From: Rhizodiscina lignyota
Taxonomy: Eukaryota > Ascomycota > Dothideomycetes > Aulographales > Rhizodiscinaceae
Length of the DNA: 64,000 nt
Assembly: GCA_010015805.1 (NCBI GenBank)
Contig: ML978136.1
Coordinates: 496,001 to 560,000 of the forward strand
Direction: 5' to 3'
Shown here: piece by piece, positions 22,343-32,920 of the stretch
How positions within the stretch are numbered: the stretch's first letter is position 1
How the letters are laid out: every line of letters begins with the position of its first letter
Translations under genes and position numbers: made by a program
Notes under the pieces: model-generated
What the model saw: only the letters and a program-made list of their open reading frames with translations
What the model was told of the DNA's origin: nothing
The model's database searches: none

Positions 22343-24284
22343 TCATATCTCCACAGTCTTCATCTCTTCTTCCGTCTTCTTCTGTGGACCGCCCCTCTTG
22401 CTCTCCTCATCGCCCACCTCTTCGTCATCGCCAATTCTGAAAGCAGGCTTGGTCGCCACCGGCGTAGCAAGCAACCCGTCTACTCCAATCCTCGGCGTCG
22501 CGTCCGGGTCACTCTCCCTCTTATTCTCCTTCTGCACCAGCGGCGTCTTGTCATCCTTGATGCTTCCGAAGCTCGTCACTCTGCCCAAATCGCCGCTCGC
22601 CCTCGGCGAATCTACGCTCACAAGCTTGTCCGCATTGCTTCCTCTCACAGCTCTTGCGGGCAAATCTGTGCGCACCGAGATCTTTGTGGTCGGCTCTTCT
22701 GCAACTCTGGCGAGCGGGCTGCTGACGAGTGGCTGCTTGCCCTGCGCCTGTGAGAACCGGCTTGGGCTTCTTCCGCGCTGGGGGAAGTCTTGATCCGAGG
22801 ATACAGACGCGGTAGGCGAGGAATATGGCGAGTCGTGCTGGGAGCCAAATGCTCGAGGAGGTGGCGCGCCCACATTCGGATTGATCCTGAGTCCTCCCTT
22901 TCCAGGAGCACCGTTCGCAACAGGTGGCGGGCCCTTCCTTGGCTGTAGCCGCCGACCGTATTTCCTCTCGCAGCGCCAGCGCAAGACCTCCATGTATGGT
23001 ACATCGACGCCCGGCTGTCTATCCCAGAACTCGCGGAATCTCAGCTCTCCCGTCTCCTCGTCCACATATACCTTGCCGCCATTGCCTCGTCCCTCTAGCG
23101 GCTCGCCATCCTCCAGCTTGAAGTCTCCAGCGCTAAAGTCATCGGCCACGGCGGCGAGGAAGTGTGCCCAGGAGCGTGCGACCACAAACTTGCAGTCGTA
23201 GTCGCGGCCGAACACTATGATCTGGCCCCAGCGGCCAGCAGAACCAGGGGCAAGGTCGACGGCGATGCAGTTGCCTCCCCAATCGCGTGCGAGCGGGATC
23301 CAGGAGGGATGAGTGTAGGCGTGCTGGATGCTGTTGGGCGGGTGGGATGTCTGGCGGGAGAGGAGGTCGCTGCGCCATTGAGGGTTGTTCGATTGCGTAG
23401 GGCTTACGAGGGGAATGGTAGGCGCAGACGATGATGAAGAAGCGGCACCGATGCCAGCAAAGGCTTTGGTTGGGGGGGTTGGTGTCACTGTTGAGATTGG
23501 CGAGGAGAGACCGTGCACACCGTTGGCATGTGAATTGGCGGAGTTGCGGGCAGACGAGACGGGGGAGAGGTACTCCTCGCCGACTTTGCGCCAGTTTTGC
23601 CACTCTTGCACGATTTCCTCGCAGTCGAGTAGCATGCAGCCGAATATGATGCCTGTTGGCAGGCCACCGCGCTCTTGGCCATCGTGAATCTGCAATGACT
23701 CGCGCACATCCAGGGGTAGGGTGCAGTCGAGTTCGTGTTCGAGTTCGTTGACATCATTCTGCGTGCAGGGTTCGGAGAGGTTGTCGTAGAGCTCGGTGTA
23801 GGTATCTTCAGCCCAGTGGTCGATGCGCTTCCAGGAGTGGTTCACTGGCGGTGCTGGAGGCAGGCCGTCGCTGAAGTTTTGCATCTGAATCTCAGAGGCA
23901 GAGTTGTCGGTCGAAACACGCTGGAGGGAGGTGCGCATGCCGGGCTTGTAGGGAGATTGAGGAGACATGCGGCCGTTGGCGCCATTCACAAAGGCCGAGC
24001 CGTCTTCTATGCTGTCGTGTGCGTATGAGAGGTCTGGCCGCGACTCGAGAGCGCTCGTGGCGATGGATGTGAGGGGGGCATGGCGGCTCTGGGGAAGGGG
24101 GACGTGTTGTCCGGTGCGGTATGGGGAGTCGTGAGAAGCGTGGCGGTCGTACGAGGTCATTGTGTGCCAGAAGGAGCGCCATGATGACGCGAGTCTGCGG
24201 CAGAAAAATTGTTAGACAGGCATTCCGAAGTCGTGGGGAGATGATGAAATTGATGAAATTGGGGCCGACTTACGAGGGTGCCAT
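22343..24284 (-). CDS. KNR4: KNR4/SMI1 cell-wall synthesis regulator
   Basis: Homologue of yeast Knr4/Smi1, which links cell-integrity signalling to glucan synthesis. Exon 1 is only 11 coding nt (24284..24274, ATG plus two and two-thirds codons), intron 24273..24195 (GTAAGT...GCAG), exon 2 24194..22343, giving 620 aa. Splicing adds WRSFWHTMTSYDRHASHDSP, the conserved start of filamentous homologues, which an ATG in exon 2 alone would miss. The SUKH/SMI1 domain lies at about residues 125-400, with DHWAEDTYTELYDNL, GGLPTGIIFG and the later HPSWIPLARDWGGN plus WGQIIVFGRDYD. A Ser/Pro-rich insert splits it, and the last 200 residues are disordered, as in the family. Confidence 0.94.
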
Positions 24285-25846
24285 GGCGGGCACCGAGACG
24301 GCTGCAGACGACAGTTTGGCTGGTGTTTGCAGTGGTTAAGGTCGGGCTGGGCGTGGCATTCGAGCGAGCAGAGGTGTTTTTGGCGGTTGATGATGAATTG
24401 TTCGGTGAGGGTGAGGAGTGGAAGTTGGAAGGCACCCTGCACGCTGCAACTTTCCGGTGCAGTGCAGAGCAGCGCAGCAGTGTGCAGGCAGGGCAAGTCG
24501 CGCCGTTAAGGGGGACGCGCACGGGCGCCGCACAGTGCTAGCGCTGCGAAGACGCGCCTCACGACCAATTTTCAGCCGCGTCGAACGCCCATACAAGAGC
24601 TTAATTCGTCCTCACCAGCACGGCGCCCTCTCCGCTCGCTGGGCACCGCATGCACCGAAGCTTCGCAGCGCAGCTCTGGTGGAAGGCGGTGACTGGTGGT
24701 GCGGGCGAGGCGCTGACGATGGCAGCGTCGAGCGAAGGGTGACTCTGAGTAAGAGCAGCTGGACACAGCGACAGGAGGAGGCGGAAGTACTGCAGACTCT
24801 GTTCGGCGAAGCTTGCCTGGCAGAGTGCTTGCTTCGCGCTTGTTGCTTGTTCGGTCTTGAGCGAGCGTGGCAAAGAAAGCGTGGTGTTTGGGGAATAAAG
24901 AAGGTGGAGCGCGATGCAACAAAATCATCCAGCGGCCCCGCCCACACCCTCTGACATGCGCCTTATAAGAAGGACTGTAGCAGGTATAATTAGAAGGGCC
25001 CATCTCAAACCGCGCGATCGCTGCTCGACACACCTCACGCGTGCAAGTCGATGGGCAAGCAGCATTCTCCATCCGCGCCGCCCATCGACTTTCGCCATGT
25101 CCAAGGCAGCGCAGAGTGTTTCAAACGCCGCATCGCTGTGCAGGCGCGCAGGCCTAGCGCTCTCCATTCCAGGCACGATCGCCCTCGCCGCCCAATCGCC
25201 GCCCGCTGCCCCTCTGCACCTCCACCTCCCGCCAGCATCGCAGCCTTTTCGCCTTCGAGAAGTGCCCTGCCCGACCCTGCATCCATGCTGTAACCTGCAA
25301 CACTAATCTTCCGCCCCGCTGTCTTTGGTGGGATTGCTCCATAGGCAGCGGAGATGAGAAATGCACTCGCCACCACTTAAGGCTGTGTATATTCCCCTTT
25401 TGAGCGGATGCCATTCTATCCGGCATTCTCCCTTGTCCTGCACCGGTGGTAACATCACTTGATCACCACAGCTACATCTTATGCTGGTTGCGGTGAAGTT
25501 CTGGACTCTTTCAATGTGCGATAAGATGCAGGCACAGCCCGCGTATCTCTGGCCTGCCAAGAAAGCCTACGCAATCCCCCGCTGCGGCTCACTCACGATA
25601 GAGCAGCGGATCTCCTCACGCCTTCCGTCGCGACTTCAGATAGAGCACCATCTCTACGCGTGGCTGACTGAACATCATACGCCAAGAGAGCAGATGTCGG
25701 AGTTTGCTGCAACCACATTCCGACGCTATGGGAGTAAGATGTGTAATTATTCACATTCGCGGCAAGCTTATACAGTCGTCAACTTTAATTTAATCATGCC
25801 TCGAGCTCTAGAGATATCCTTTGAATAACGACTTATAGCATCAGTC
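24285..25846. other. Intergenic stretch, 1.6 kb, GC-rich, no gene seen
   Basis: It includes the KNR4 promoter and the 3' flank of the secreted-protein gene. Long open frames exist on both strands at once (24418-24954 plus, 24572-25072 minus), the sign of GC-driven openness; they show Cys/Arg/Ala-rich composition and no motif. I call nothing. Confidence 0.5.
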
Positions 25847-26909
25847 TTACCTAGTACATGGATTCGGCCCGCACTTCTGATGAAAATAGCAATCGAAATC
25901 TCTATACCACGTATCATCCCTCGTCTGATGCGTCCACTGGCTCGCCGCATCCGTACAGTAATTCTGACTCCCATGCGAATCGGCCAGCTCCAAGCTTGCC
26001 TCGCTGCTATCCCAGTCGCTCGTGCTGGTGAAGTAGTGATCGTAGTGGAAATTGATCTCCGCCTGCTCATGCTTGAAGTTGTTCGACGTCGATATCTTTA
26101 CGTCGTCCATGCCAGGGTTTTGCAAGGTCAGGCTGCCCGACGAGAACTCGCTCATCGGATGTTGGGGGTTTATGAGCAAGTTGAAGGGGCCGTAGAGCCA
26201 GTATCTGCCACACGCTCAAAGTCAACACAGGTGTTTCGTGAGAATCAAGAGGACGAGGCAGCGGGCCAACTAACCTAACGGTATATTGCTTGTTGACTTC
26301 ATCGATCCAATGATGGATATGTACCTTCATCATCCCCTCAGCCGCCGCCGGACTCTGGCTGCCCGGTATATCCTCCTTCGGATGCGGCCGTGGTGCTTCT
26401 GGGAATGCATAGTCAACCGTTTTCGTGTGTATCTTGTCTTTCGAGTTTGGTCTGCCCGTGGGATTGATTTGGACCGACCACGGCGTAGACGTTGGCTTTT
26501 TCGTATGAGCATGCTTGGCAGTGGTCTCGGGTCTGGGTGTGGGCCTAGGGTACCTCGATGTACCTGACCTGAAAGATACGCGGTGGGTTGAGTTTAAATA
26601 TGGATGATGAATTGGCATCGCTTTGGATGTATTTGGAGATCGGTGTGGAGGTTTCCAGCCCTTGCATGCTCTGTTCCAGTCTTTGCAAGTGTCGGTGTGG
26701 TTCTGGAGCTTATTGTACTCGGAGTTCCACTTCTGACAGATGTTGTACCAAGTCCGGCATGTATCTTGCTGGCCCAACGTGCTGTTCATTGTATAATTAA
26801 AACCCTCAATTCGTGCTGAGGAGATGCTGCTCGAGGAAGCGTTGAGTACGAGACCCGGGGCCGCAGAGTAAACGACTCCAATGGTTGCAAGGAATGTAGT
26901 GAGCTTCAT
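25847..26909 (-). CDS. Secreted cysteine-containing protein with duplicated DTC-W-C-W motif
   Basis: Unrecognised 330-aa secreted protein. Exon 1 is 26909..26275, intron 26274..26205 (GTTAGT...GGCAG), exon 2 26204..25847; the join gives QYTVRYWLYGPFNLL. Residues 1-17 form a signal peptide (MKLTTFLATIGVVYSAA). Two copies of DTC-x2-W-x3-C-x2-W lie at 49-61 and 73-85, 24 residues apart, in an N-glycosylation-rich stretch. A Pro/Thr-rich, basic middle (about 90-170) may be a linker. The C-terminal domain is beta-strand-like and ends with NYCTD, DCYFHQKC and NPC, a cysteine pattern seen at the ends of many ascomycete secreted proteins. It could be a wall protein or an effector candidate; no function is claimed. 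Confidence 0.85.
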
Positions 26910-27648
26910 CGAAACAGTTTGATTCGTTTTTGGCTCGAACAGGCGCGCGGAACGGATAAGAAATCTAATCTAACCACGGGGGCATAGCATCAAGCCGTGA
27001 AACAAAACACAATAGACAAAAGAGACGGTCGTTATTAGGCTACATATTCACAAAGCATCGATGAAACTGGGTCCTTGACAAGATATGAAATATGAATTAG
27101 CGGAGCGGGCTGCGCAGTGGGATAAGACGGAGATGGCGAAATCAAAGAAACGTGGCATTGCCATTGTAGCTATCCGATCTTTGATAGTACCATCTTCAAA
27201 GCTGCAAGGTTCCAATATAACGATATTCTGAATCGAGAATTATCATGGCTGTGCGGTGGCAACACGCACTCTACGCGAGCTTGAAGAACGGAAGAGGGCA
27301 AACGAGGGGGGGTTTATACTCTAGGGAGAAAGAGCAGTAGAGAAAATTTGAAGTCTTGGCGTTAGTGTCGCGCCCAGGCACGCCCCAATCACCTGTCCAG
27401 TCCACTGCCGAGCTCAATTGCTCTGACCTCTAGGTGTTGCGGAGAGTCTGTCGTTTTGAACAGCTACAGCTTCCGTAGTTCTGTATTCAAACGCCCTGCT
27501 ATTCACGTGTTTCAGTCATTTTTCAGCATTCTTGCAGCAGACTATAATATTTTCTTCTTCTTAATCACCTCGAACTATACTGTCTGGTATCAACTAGTGA
27601 CTGCAGGCGTAGAATCACGTCAAAAGTTCCAAACTCGAGATACGTCTG
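26910..27648. other. Intergenic stretch upstream of the secreted-protein gene
   Basis: The 739 bp hold the promoter of the secreted-protein gene and the 3' UTR of the F-box gene. It is comparatively AT-rich. No repeat, RNA or open frame of note. Confidence 0.5.
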
Positions 27649-28887
27649 CTATATCTCTTTGCAGCCTTCTCCAAGAACATTCAACTCCACACCATTTGCG
27701 GCGAAGTCAGAGATAAGCTCCTGTAGAATAGATCTCCTGGCCTGCACCCGCTCTAATTTCGCATTGTTGGATAGATCCTCTTGTTCGATGTCTTCGTCAA
27801 AATTATCCGCCATCCAAATCTTGATCCTTTTCAACGCAGGCGGAATACGTCGAGGTTCGCACATAAGATGCTCCAAATGCGACACAACAAGCCCAGAGCA
27901 ACTGTGCAGCTCGAGAATCTCCAGTGACGGCGGAATCTGAGACGCTAGAAGGAATGGGTCACAGTATTCGTTGAATCGGTCTTTCAGCAAGCCGTTGTAG
28001 CGGGCCCATTCGATATATATGAGCATATCCATTGTGATCGATAAGACCTTTAGAGCGCCATAGTTGAAAAAGTTGCCACATTGAGCGCGAGGTCTCCGCA
28101 AATTGGGCGCCGGAGGAACGCGAATATCGATTGTCTCCATCTCCCGGCTCAGAGGATCCAATACGCTTCCAAGGTCTGACCACTGCCATTCTAAACGCTT
28201 GCGGAGAGATTCCGAGGCACGCTCGTACAATCCGACGGCCTTGTAGGTGAAATGTTTCAGTGAATTCAAGCCACTGACAATCTCCATGAGGGTATCGGTC
28301 CTGATGAATGTGTCATGAAGCTCCAAACGAGGGAGATACAAGCCCTGAGGCACGCGTTTCCGTCGTGAGCTAAGTTCGTGCTCGAAGATGCCATCCCAGA
28401 GTTCCAGGGCTTCAAGAGTCGGTAACTCCAAGAGCAACTTGGCTATCGAGATAAGTTTCCGGCAGGAAAATACTCCTTGCGGGCGAATACTTCTCATTGA
28501 AATGCGACGAAGTTTGGGAAACGCAAGGTGATGATGAAGCAGGCCGGAGTAGCAGGAACAAGATTTTTTAAAGGCTATCCCAGAGTCTACAGACACAACC
28601 TCAACGTTTGAGAGACTTGGCAGGAGAAGAAGCAGATCGTCCGTAGCTAACCATTTGCCGGTTATCATGAGAGTCTTGACGCATTGTGCAAGGTCAGCTC
28701 TTTGTCCAAAGGTCTGGATGAGGTGCGGTGCTGTGGTCACATTCAAGCCAATAATTCGATAGAGGAGCGGATTTGAAACATGATGCATCCTCCTGGAGGT
28801 CAAAGCCAGACTCCTTAACTCCTTGAAAGCTAGATATTCGAAAATCAGAAAGAGAAGCTCATTGGACAAGTCGGTTAATGAAGACAT
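27649..28887 (-). CDS. F-box protein with leucine-rich C-terminal region
   Basis: 412 aa, single exon. The N terminus is a canonical F-box: LTDLSNELLFLIFEYLAF followed by LRSLALTSRRMHHVSNPLLY (residues 4-45). F-boxes bind Skp1 in SCF ubiquitin ligases. The rest has irregular Leu-rich segments (VKTLMI, NVEVVSVDS, LEALELWD, LEILELHSC) like a degenerate leucine-rich repeat substrate-binding domain, and ends with a charged helix. Start at ATG 28887 with the F-box directly after it. The client protein is unknown; fungi carry large, fast-evolving sets of such genes. Confidence 0.88.
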   Translation of the reverse strand: MSSLTDLSNELLFLIFEYLAFKELRSLALTSRRMHHVSNPLLYRIIGLNVTTAPHLIQTFGQRADLAQCVKTLMITGKWLATDDLLLLLPSLSNVEVVSVDSGIAFKKSCSCYSGLLHHHLAFPKLRRISMRSIRPQGVFSCRKLISIAKLLLELPTLEALELWDGIFEHELSSRRKRVPQGLYLPRLELHDTFIRTDTLMEIVSGLNSLKHFTYKAVGLYERASESLRKRLEWQWSDLGSVLDPLSREMETIDIRVPPAPNLRRPRAQCGNFFNYGALKVLSITMDMLIYIEWARYNGLLKDRFNEYCDPFLLASQIPPSLEILELHSCSGLVVSHLEHLMCEPRRIPPALKRIKIWMADNFDEDIEQEDLSNNAKLERVQARRSILQELISDFAANGVELNVLGEGCKEI

Positions 28888-29538
28888 GACAATTTTTTAT
28901 ATATCGAACAGTGAAAAAATCTCAGGCTCGCCTGTTGAAAATATATGACTGCCACAACAGGAAGAGACCAGTGTAAGAAATTCATGGGAGACTCCTAGGG
29001 AAGGAGGATTATATGCATATGCATATAAGTCTTCTCAAGTATATATTACCTGCACGCTTAGGCATCAAATGCAGCTCCGTCGCGGGAATTCAGTGCCGCC
29101 GTAATACAGCAGCCGCACTATCGTACGGCCGATTCGGCGAGATTGATATGATGGAGAATAAACATGTTTCACCTCAAAAGGGAGAATAACACATCCTCCA
29201 TTCGATCGTGGAAGAATAGATGCATGATATGGGGTGATGTCGTCAGATGCGAAATTGACTATGCCAAAAATAGCAAATTGTATAGCCGGAACCGTGGTCA
29301 CAGTTAATCCGGTGTACGCAGTTGGGCTGCTGCTGCGTCTGCCCGTGCTCACGACTTCTGGGTCCATTGGGTAAGATGCCAACTTCATTTCATCGACAAG
29401 CAGCGTGAAGCTCGACGTTTCATCGCCCTTGGTTATACGCAATCGACCGACTCCGCGACTGCCGGGACGCTCCGTCGACTGCACTGTTGCATTGTTGCAA
29501 TAACTGGAGCCTCGCCCATTGGCGACCGAACGCTTGCG
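28888..29538. promoter_or_regulatory. Shared upstream region of the F-box and YTP1-like genes
   Basis: Outward-facing start codons flank these 651 bp. The region contains a perfect 20-bp palindrome (29009-29028). A minus-strand open frame at 29065-29484 starts from GTG and has no recognisable feature, so it is not called. Confidence 0.5.
29009..29028. repeat. Perfect 20-bp AT-rich palindrome
   Basis: TTATATGCATATGCATATAA reads the same on both strands. It may be a protein-binding site or only a low-complexity TATGCA alternation; it is about 510 bp before the YTP1-like start and 120 bp before the F-box start. Confidence 0.8.
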
Positions 29539-31214
29539 ATGGCACGACTACAGTCTGGGATGTCCTCCTTCGGAGCATTCCAGAGAACTTCAATACTGCT
29601 GTTGCTCTCTGGGATGTTAGTTATGCGCGTCGCGGGACATGAACACCACATGGACAATATAGAAGAGGGCCAATATGTATCAAATGACCCAATCGTAGGC
29701 GCACACACACCCTCACCAGGTCTGACCGTGCTCTAATGGACGATAGGATTCGGTTCTCTGGGCGCATATCCTTATACAAATGCTAGCATGGGGAGTGATC
29801 TTCCCAACTGGAATGGTGTTGGGTGTAAGCCAAGATTCGTTGATACCTGCAACAACAGGAATCTCACATTGCACCTACAGATTGTCCGATCACGATGGCA
29901 CGTTCCACTTCAAATATTCGGCGTCGTTCTTGCCATAGTTGGCCATTTCCTAGGACATGCTCACAAAGGCCGCCAATTCGCCCCGAACGTCCACTCCTCG
30001 TATGCGCCCTGGCTCGAGTTGCTCGTGATAGTACAGGGTGTATTGGGTGGATATTTGAAGCTGCACCTTGAACGTGGCATTCAAGGAAAGATTAGGAAGT
30101 GGATTGTCATACTCCATGGTGTCATTGGGAAGGTCATGCCACTCGCCGCATGGATCCAGATGCTTTTCGGTGGCATCACGGCTCTCGGCTTCTGTCGCAA
30201 TGATCATCTCGGCCAGTGTCTGGCGCATTTCATCATGGGAAGTGCTTTCATCGGCTACGGAATCCTTCTCACAATACTACTCCTAGTAGGCCAGCTGTGG
30301 TTGCGGAAAAGTGGCAGGAGTCAGGAATTCTTCGATTCCCTTATTATCGCTGCATGGGGCTGCGTCAACACCTTCACAGAGCACCGATGGGGTGGCCCTT
30401 GGGCTCACAACGACTTGCAGCATACGTCGATGGGTATCATCTGGTGGTCTGCTGGTCTTGTTGGTATCTGGCTTAGCCGCACAAGAAACGGCCGACCAAA
30501 GAGGAACCTTATTCCCGGCATTGTTATTCTGCTCACAGGCTATGCAATGTCGGCACATCCGCAATCACTGCCACTATCAACAATGGTACACTCGGTGTTT
30601 GGGTATACATTGATGGGTGCTGGTCTTGCCCGCATCATCGAAATTTCCTTTGTTCTGAAAGACAGGGACGTGTATGGCAACAGTGGATCGGAACCAAATA
30701 GTTTCCAATATCTGCCGCCATTCGTAAGCTCCATCAACACACCTATTAAGACAAGTATGCTAATATACAATCAGCTCCTTTACGCATCAGGCTTCCTCTT
30801 CATGGGTGCTACTGAAGAACAGATGCAGCTTCTCTCCGACCATAACGTCACACACGTATCTTACATTCTTATATTATACAGCATTGCTTTCATCCTCTTC
30901 CTTTGTAAGAGAACCATACGCATTCTTGTCATTCCGTTCCACTAACATCTAATATAGTTGTGAACATGCTCGTTCACCTCTTCGCTGTTTATGCATGGCC
31001 AACGGAGCCAAAGAAACCAGCGGATCTGGAATCTACTCCAATCACCCCAAATGGCCATATTGCCAATGGCCACCTTCCAATTGGGAGGACGCGGCAAGAT
31101 CGAACGATTTCAGATGCCGAGGAGTTTGAGCTTCATGGACTCATCGCTTCCGACGATGAAGACGCTGAACTGGTGCCTAAGAAGGAGCAACCGTCTCCAG
31201 CCATTCACTCCTAG
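29539..31214 (+). CDS. YTP1-like multi-pass membrane protein
   Basis: Homologue of the fungal Ytp1 family (DUF2427 plus Ytp1 domain). Exons 29539..29694, 29747..29824, 29881..30904 and 30958..31214 give 504 aa. A signal peptide (about residues 8-33) is followed by the His-rich GHEHHMDNI. The small second exon supplies DSVLWAHILIQMLAWGVIFP, and the third continues at VRSRWHVPLQIFGVVLAIVG. About nine or ten membrane segments follow, with family stretches GHAHKGRQF, EHRWGGPWAHNDLQHTSMG and a cytosolic acidic tail from the last exon. The yeast protein is a mitochondrial or endomembrane protein of unknown activity; the fold recalls cytochrome b561 proteins. Internal Met8 is an alternative start. 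Confidence 0.92.
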
Positions 31215-31404
31215 AATATCCCACAATATTAATTTTAGATTGGCGTAGCGGTCCCTGGGAGCATTTGTCGGCGTTTGGAGCGTTTCCTTCGTCCTTTGGT
31301 CAAGTGTAAAACATACACGTTCTCTAGATCCGGTCGTAGTTTTAATCGACGTTCGCTGTCCGAGCTGTTGATGCCTAAGCTTAGTATCCAGAATGAGAAA
31401 CTTC

Positions 31405-32217
31405 TCACTTCCCCTCAGCAATTTCTCTGAGCGCTGCTAGTATATCCGGTGCCGTGCTTTCTACCGCAGACACTTCTCCGCGTGTCATCTTTCGCAGCAC
31501 GTATCGGCTTACGACTTCTGGATCGCGAGAGTCTGGTCTGTCGATCCCTATCCCTATCCTAACAAATGATTGCCCGCCCAATGCTTGTTGGATACTCTTC
31601 AGCCCATTGTGCCCCTTCAAACTCGAACTCCCCTTTCTCACTGCAATCTTTCCCTTAGGCTTTTCCATTTCATCATGCAGCACCACTAATGTCGCCCTCG
31701 CCGCTGCCTCGCGATCCGGCTCCGCTGCAATATCCCATTTCCACTTCCTGTACGCCTCTGCCACACCCTTTCCCGATACATTCATCAGACTGGAGCTCAT
31801 CCAAAAAGTCCAGTCTTCCTCGGCGAATCCGGTCCGTTGGCTCGCGTTCTCACGGGACGCGGCGCTCCCTTTCTTGTGGCCTAGCCAGCTCATGCCGCGC
31901 CCTAATATGGGCCGCGACACCAGTCCATTGCCAAGCGGCTTCTCGCGCACGAAGGAGGTGAAGTCGTAGCCGGCGCCGCGCAGGAGTTGATGTAGCGAGA
32001 CAAGCGCAGTGTGACCGGCAGAGTGGAGGGTATTTACGTATGCGGGATTTGAGATGGGGTTGCCAATTGAGCAGATCAAAAGGGGGATGCGGGTGTATGG
32101 CATTTCGCCATCAGAGACAGTCTCGGTGGATGGAAGGAGGGTCGGCGAAGGAGGAATTGAAGGAGAGGCGTCGGATGGAGGCGATGTCGCGCGTGTCTTC
32201 TTTGATTTTCGAGCCAT
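31405..32217 (-). CDS. PTH1: Peptidyl-tRNA hydrolase, bacterial (Pth1) type
   Basis: Releases tRNA from drop-off peptidyl-tRNA, probably in mitochondria. 270 aa in one exon. After a Ser/Pro-rich N-terminal 40 residues, the domain runs from LLICSIGNP (N-x-G-NP loop) through TLHSAGHTAL, with the catalytic His in the usual place, to LVVLHDEMEKPKGKI (catalytic Asp) and GSSSLKGHNGLKSI. It ends RYVLRKM. The frame stays open upstream to 32400 but has no ATG there, so 32217 is taken; Met39 before PYTRIPLLICS is an alternative start. A donor-like GTAAGT at 32271 leaves some doubt about the 5' end. Confidence 0.92.
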   Translation of the reverse strand: MARKSKKTRATSPPSDASPSIPPSPTLLPSTETVSDGEMPYTRIPLLICSIGNPISNPAYVNTLHSAGHTALVSLHQLLRGAGYDFTSFVREKPLGNGLVSRPILGRGMSWLGHKKGSAASRENASQRTGFAEEDWTFWMSSSLMNVSGKGVAEAYRKWKWDIAAEPDREAAARATLVVLHDEMEKPKGKIAVRKGSSSLKGHNGLKSIQQALGGQSFVRIGIGIDRPDSRDPEVVSRYVLRKMTRGEVSAVESTAPDILAALREIAEGK

Positions 32218-32920
32218 TGTTAGTTGCGGTAACGATAAGTCGCAAATAGAAATTGGAAAGATGGTACTTACAGCGCGGAGAAGAGAGGACAGTGAATGAT
32301 TTATATTTGTGGGCGCATGTTGAGTCACCGCAGCAGCACAGCCCGTTCGACCATGAGGTGGTGAACTTTCTGGCTCACCTTTTTCTGCTGGCGGTGACAA
32401 AGCGAGAAATTCTGCTGGGGTTGGGCGGGAGCAGCCGCCGCTAGGCCGCTTTTGAATTAGGGCATGCTTTCGATATCTTCACGACGTCAGCTTGCATTGC
32501 TCTTTCCAACAGCCCGAGGAGATGGGAACTACCCGAGGAACAGTACGGTGTCAACTCGACAACGATCCATCACTTCCATTCGCTAATTCTTTTTACTCTA
32601 AGCTTAATTGCATATGCGTCAGTGATGCCTAGAAAGTAGGGTAAGATGCATCGAACGATTGTTAACAAAGTTCCAGTCTCTGTCCTTGTCATGTTTCCAC
32701 GTATTTGATCTTTAAAACTGCCAGTTGCTATCGAGAAGGAGGCGACTTCTTTTTACCGTTGCAAAGGTAGCCACTGTCCTTTCTTAGATTGGTTGCTTCG
32801 GGGTGACCGTATGGACCATGACTCCCGCGGGAACATTCTCCTTGACTCTCTGTCCTCTAATTCTACAAACCATCTCATTTGTCGATATCATTACACTCAA
32901 TTCAATCGTTACTTGACAAG
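32218..32920. promoter_or_regulatory. Shared divergent upstream region of PTH1 and an F-box-like gene
   Basis: Outward-facing genes flank 703 bp. Apart from the donor-like GTAAGT on the minus strand at 32271 nothing specific is visible. Confidence 0.45.

Noticed and set aside
22142-22753. 203-codon plus-strand frame
   Set aside because: Most of it is antisense to the C-terminal part of KNR4.
24418-24954. 178-codon plus-strand frame in the KNR4 upstream region
   Set aside because: Opposite frames are equally open in this GC-rich stretch, composition is Arg/Ala/Cys-rich, and no motif or conserved start is seen.
29065-29484. 139-codon minus-strand frame between the F-box and YTP1-like genes
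   Set aside because: It starts from GTG, lies in a shared promoter region and shows no motif.
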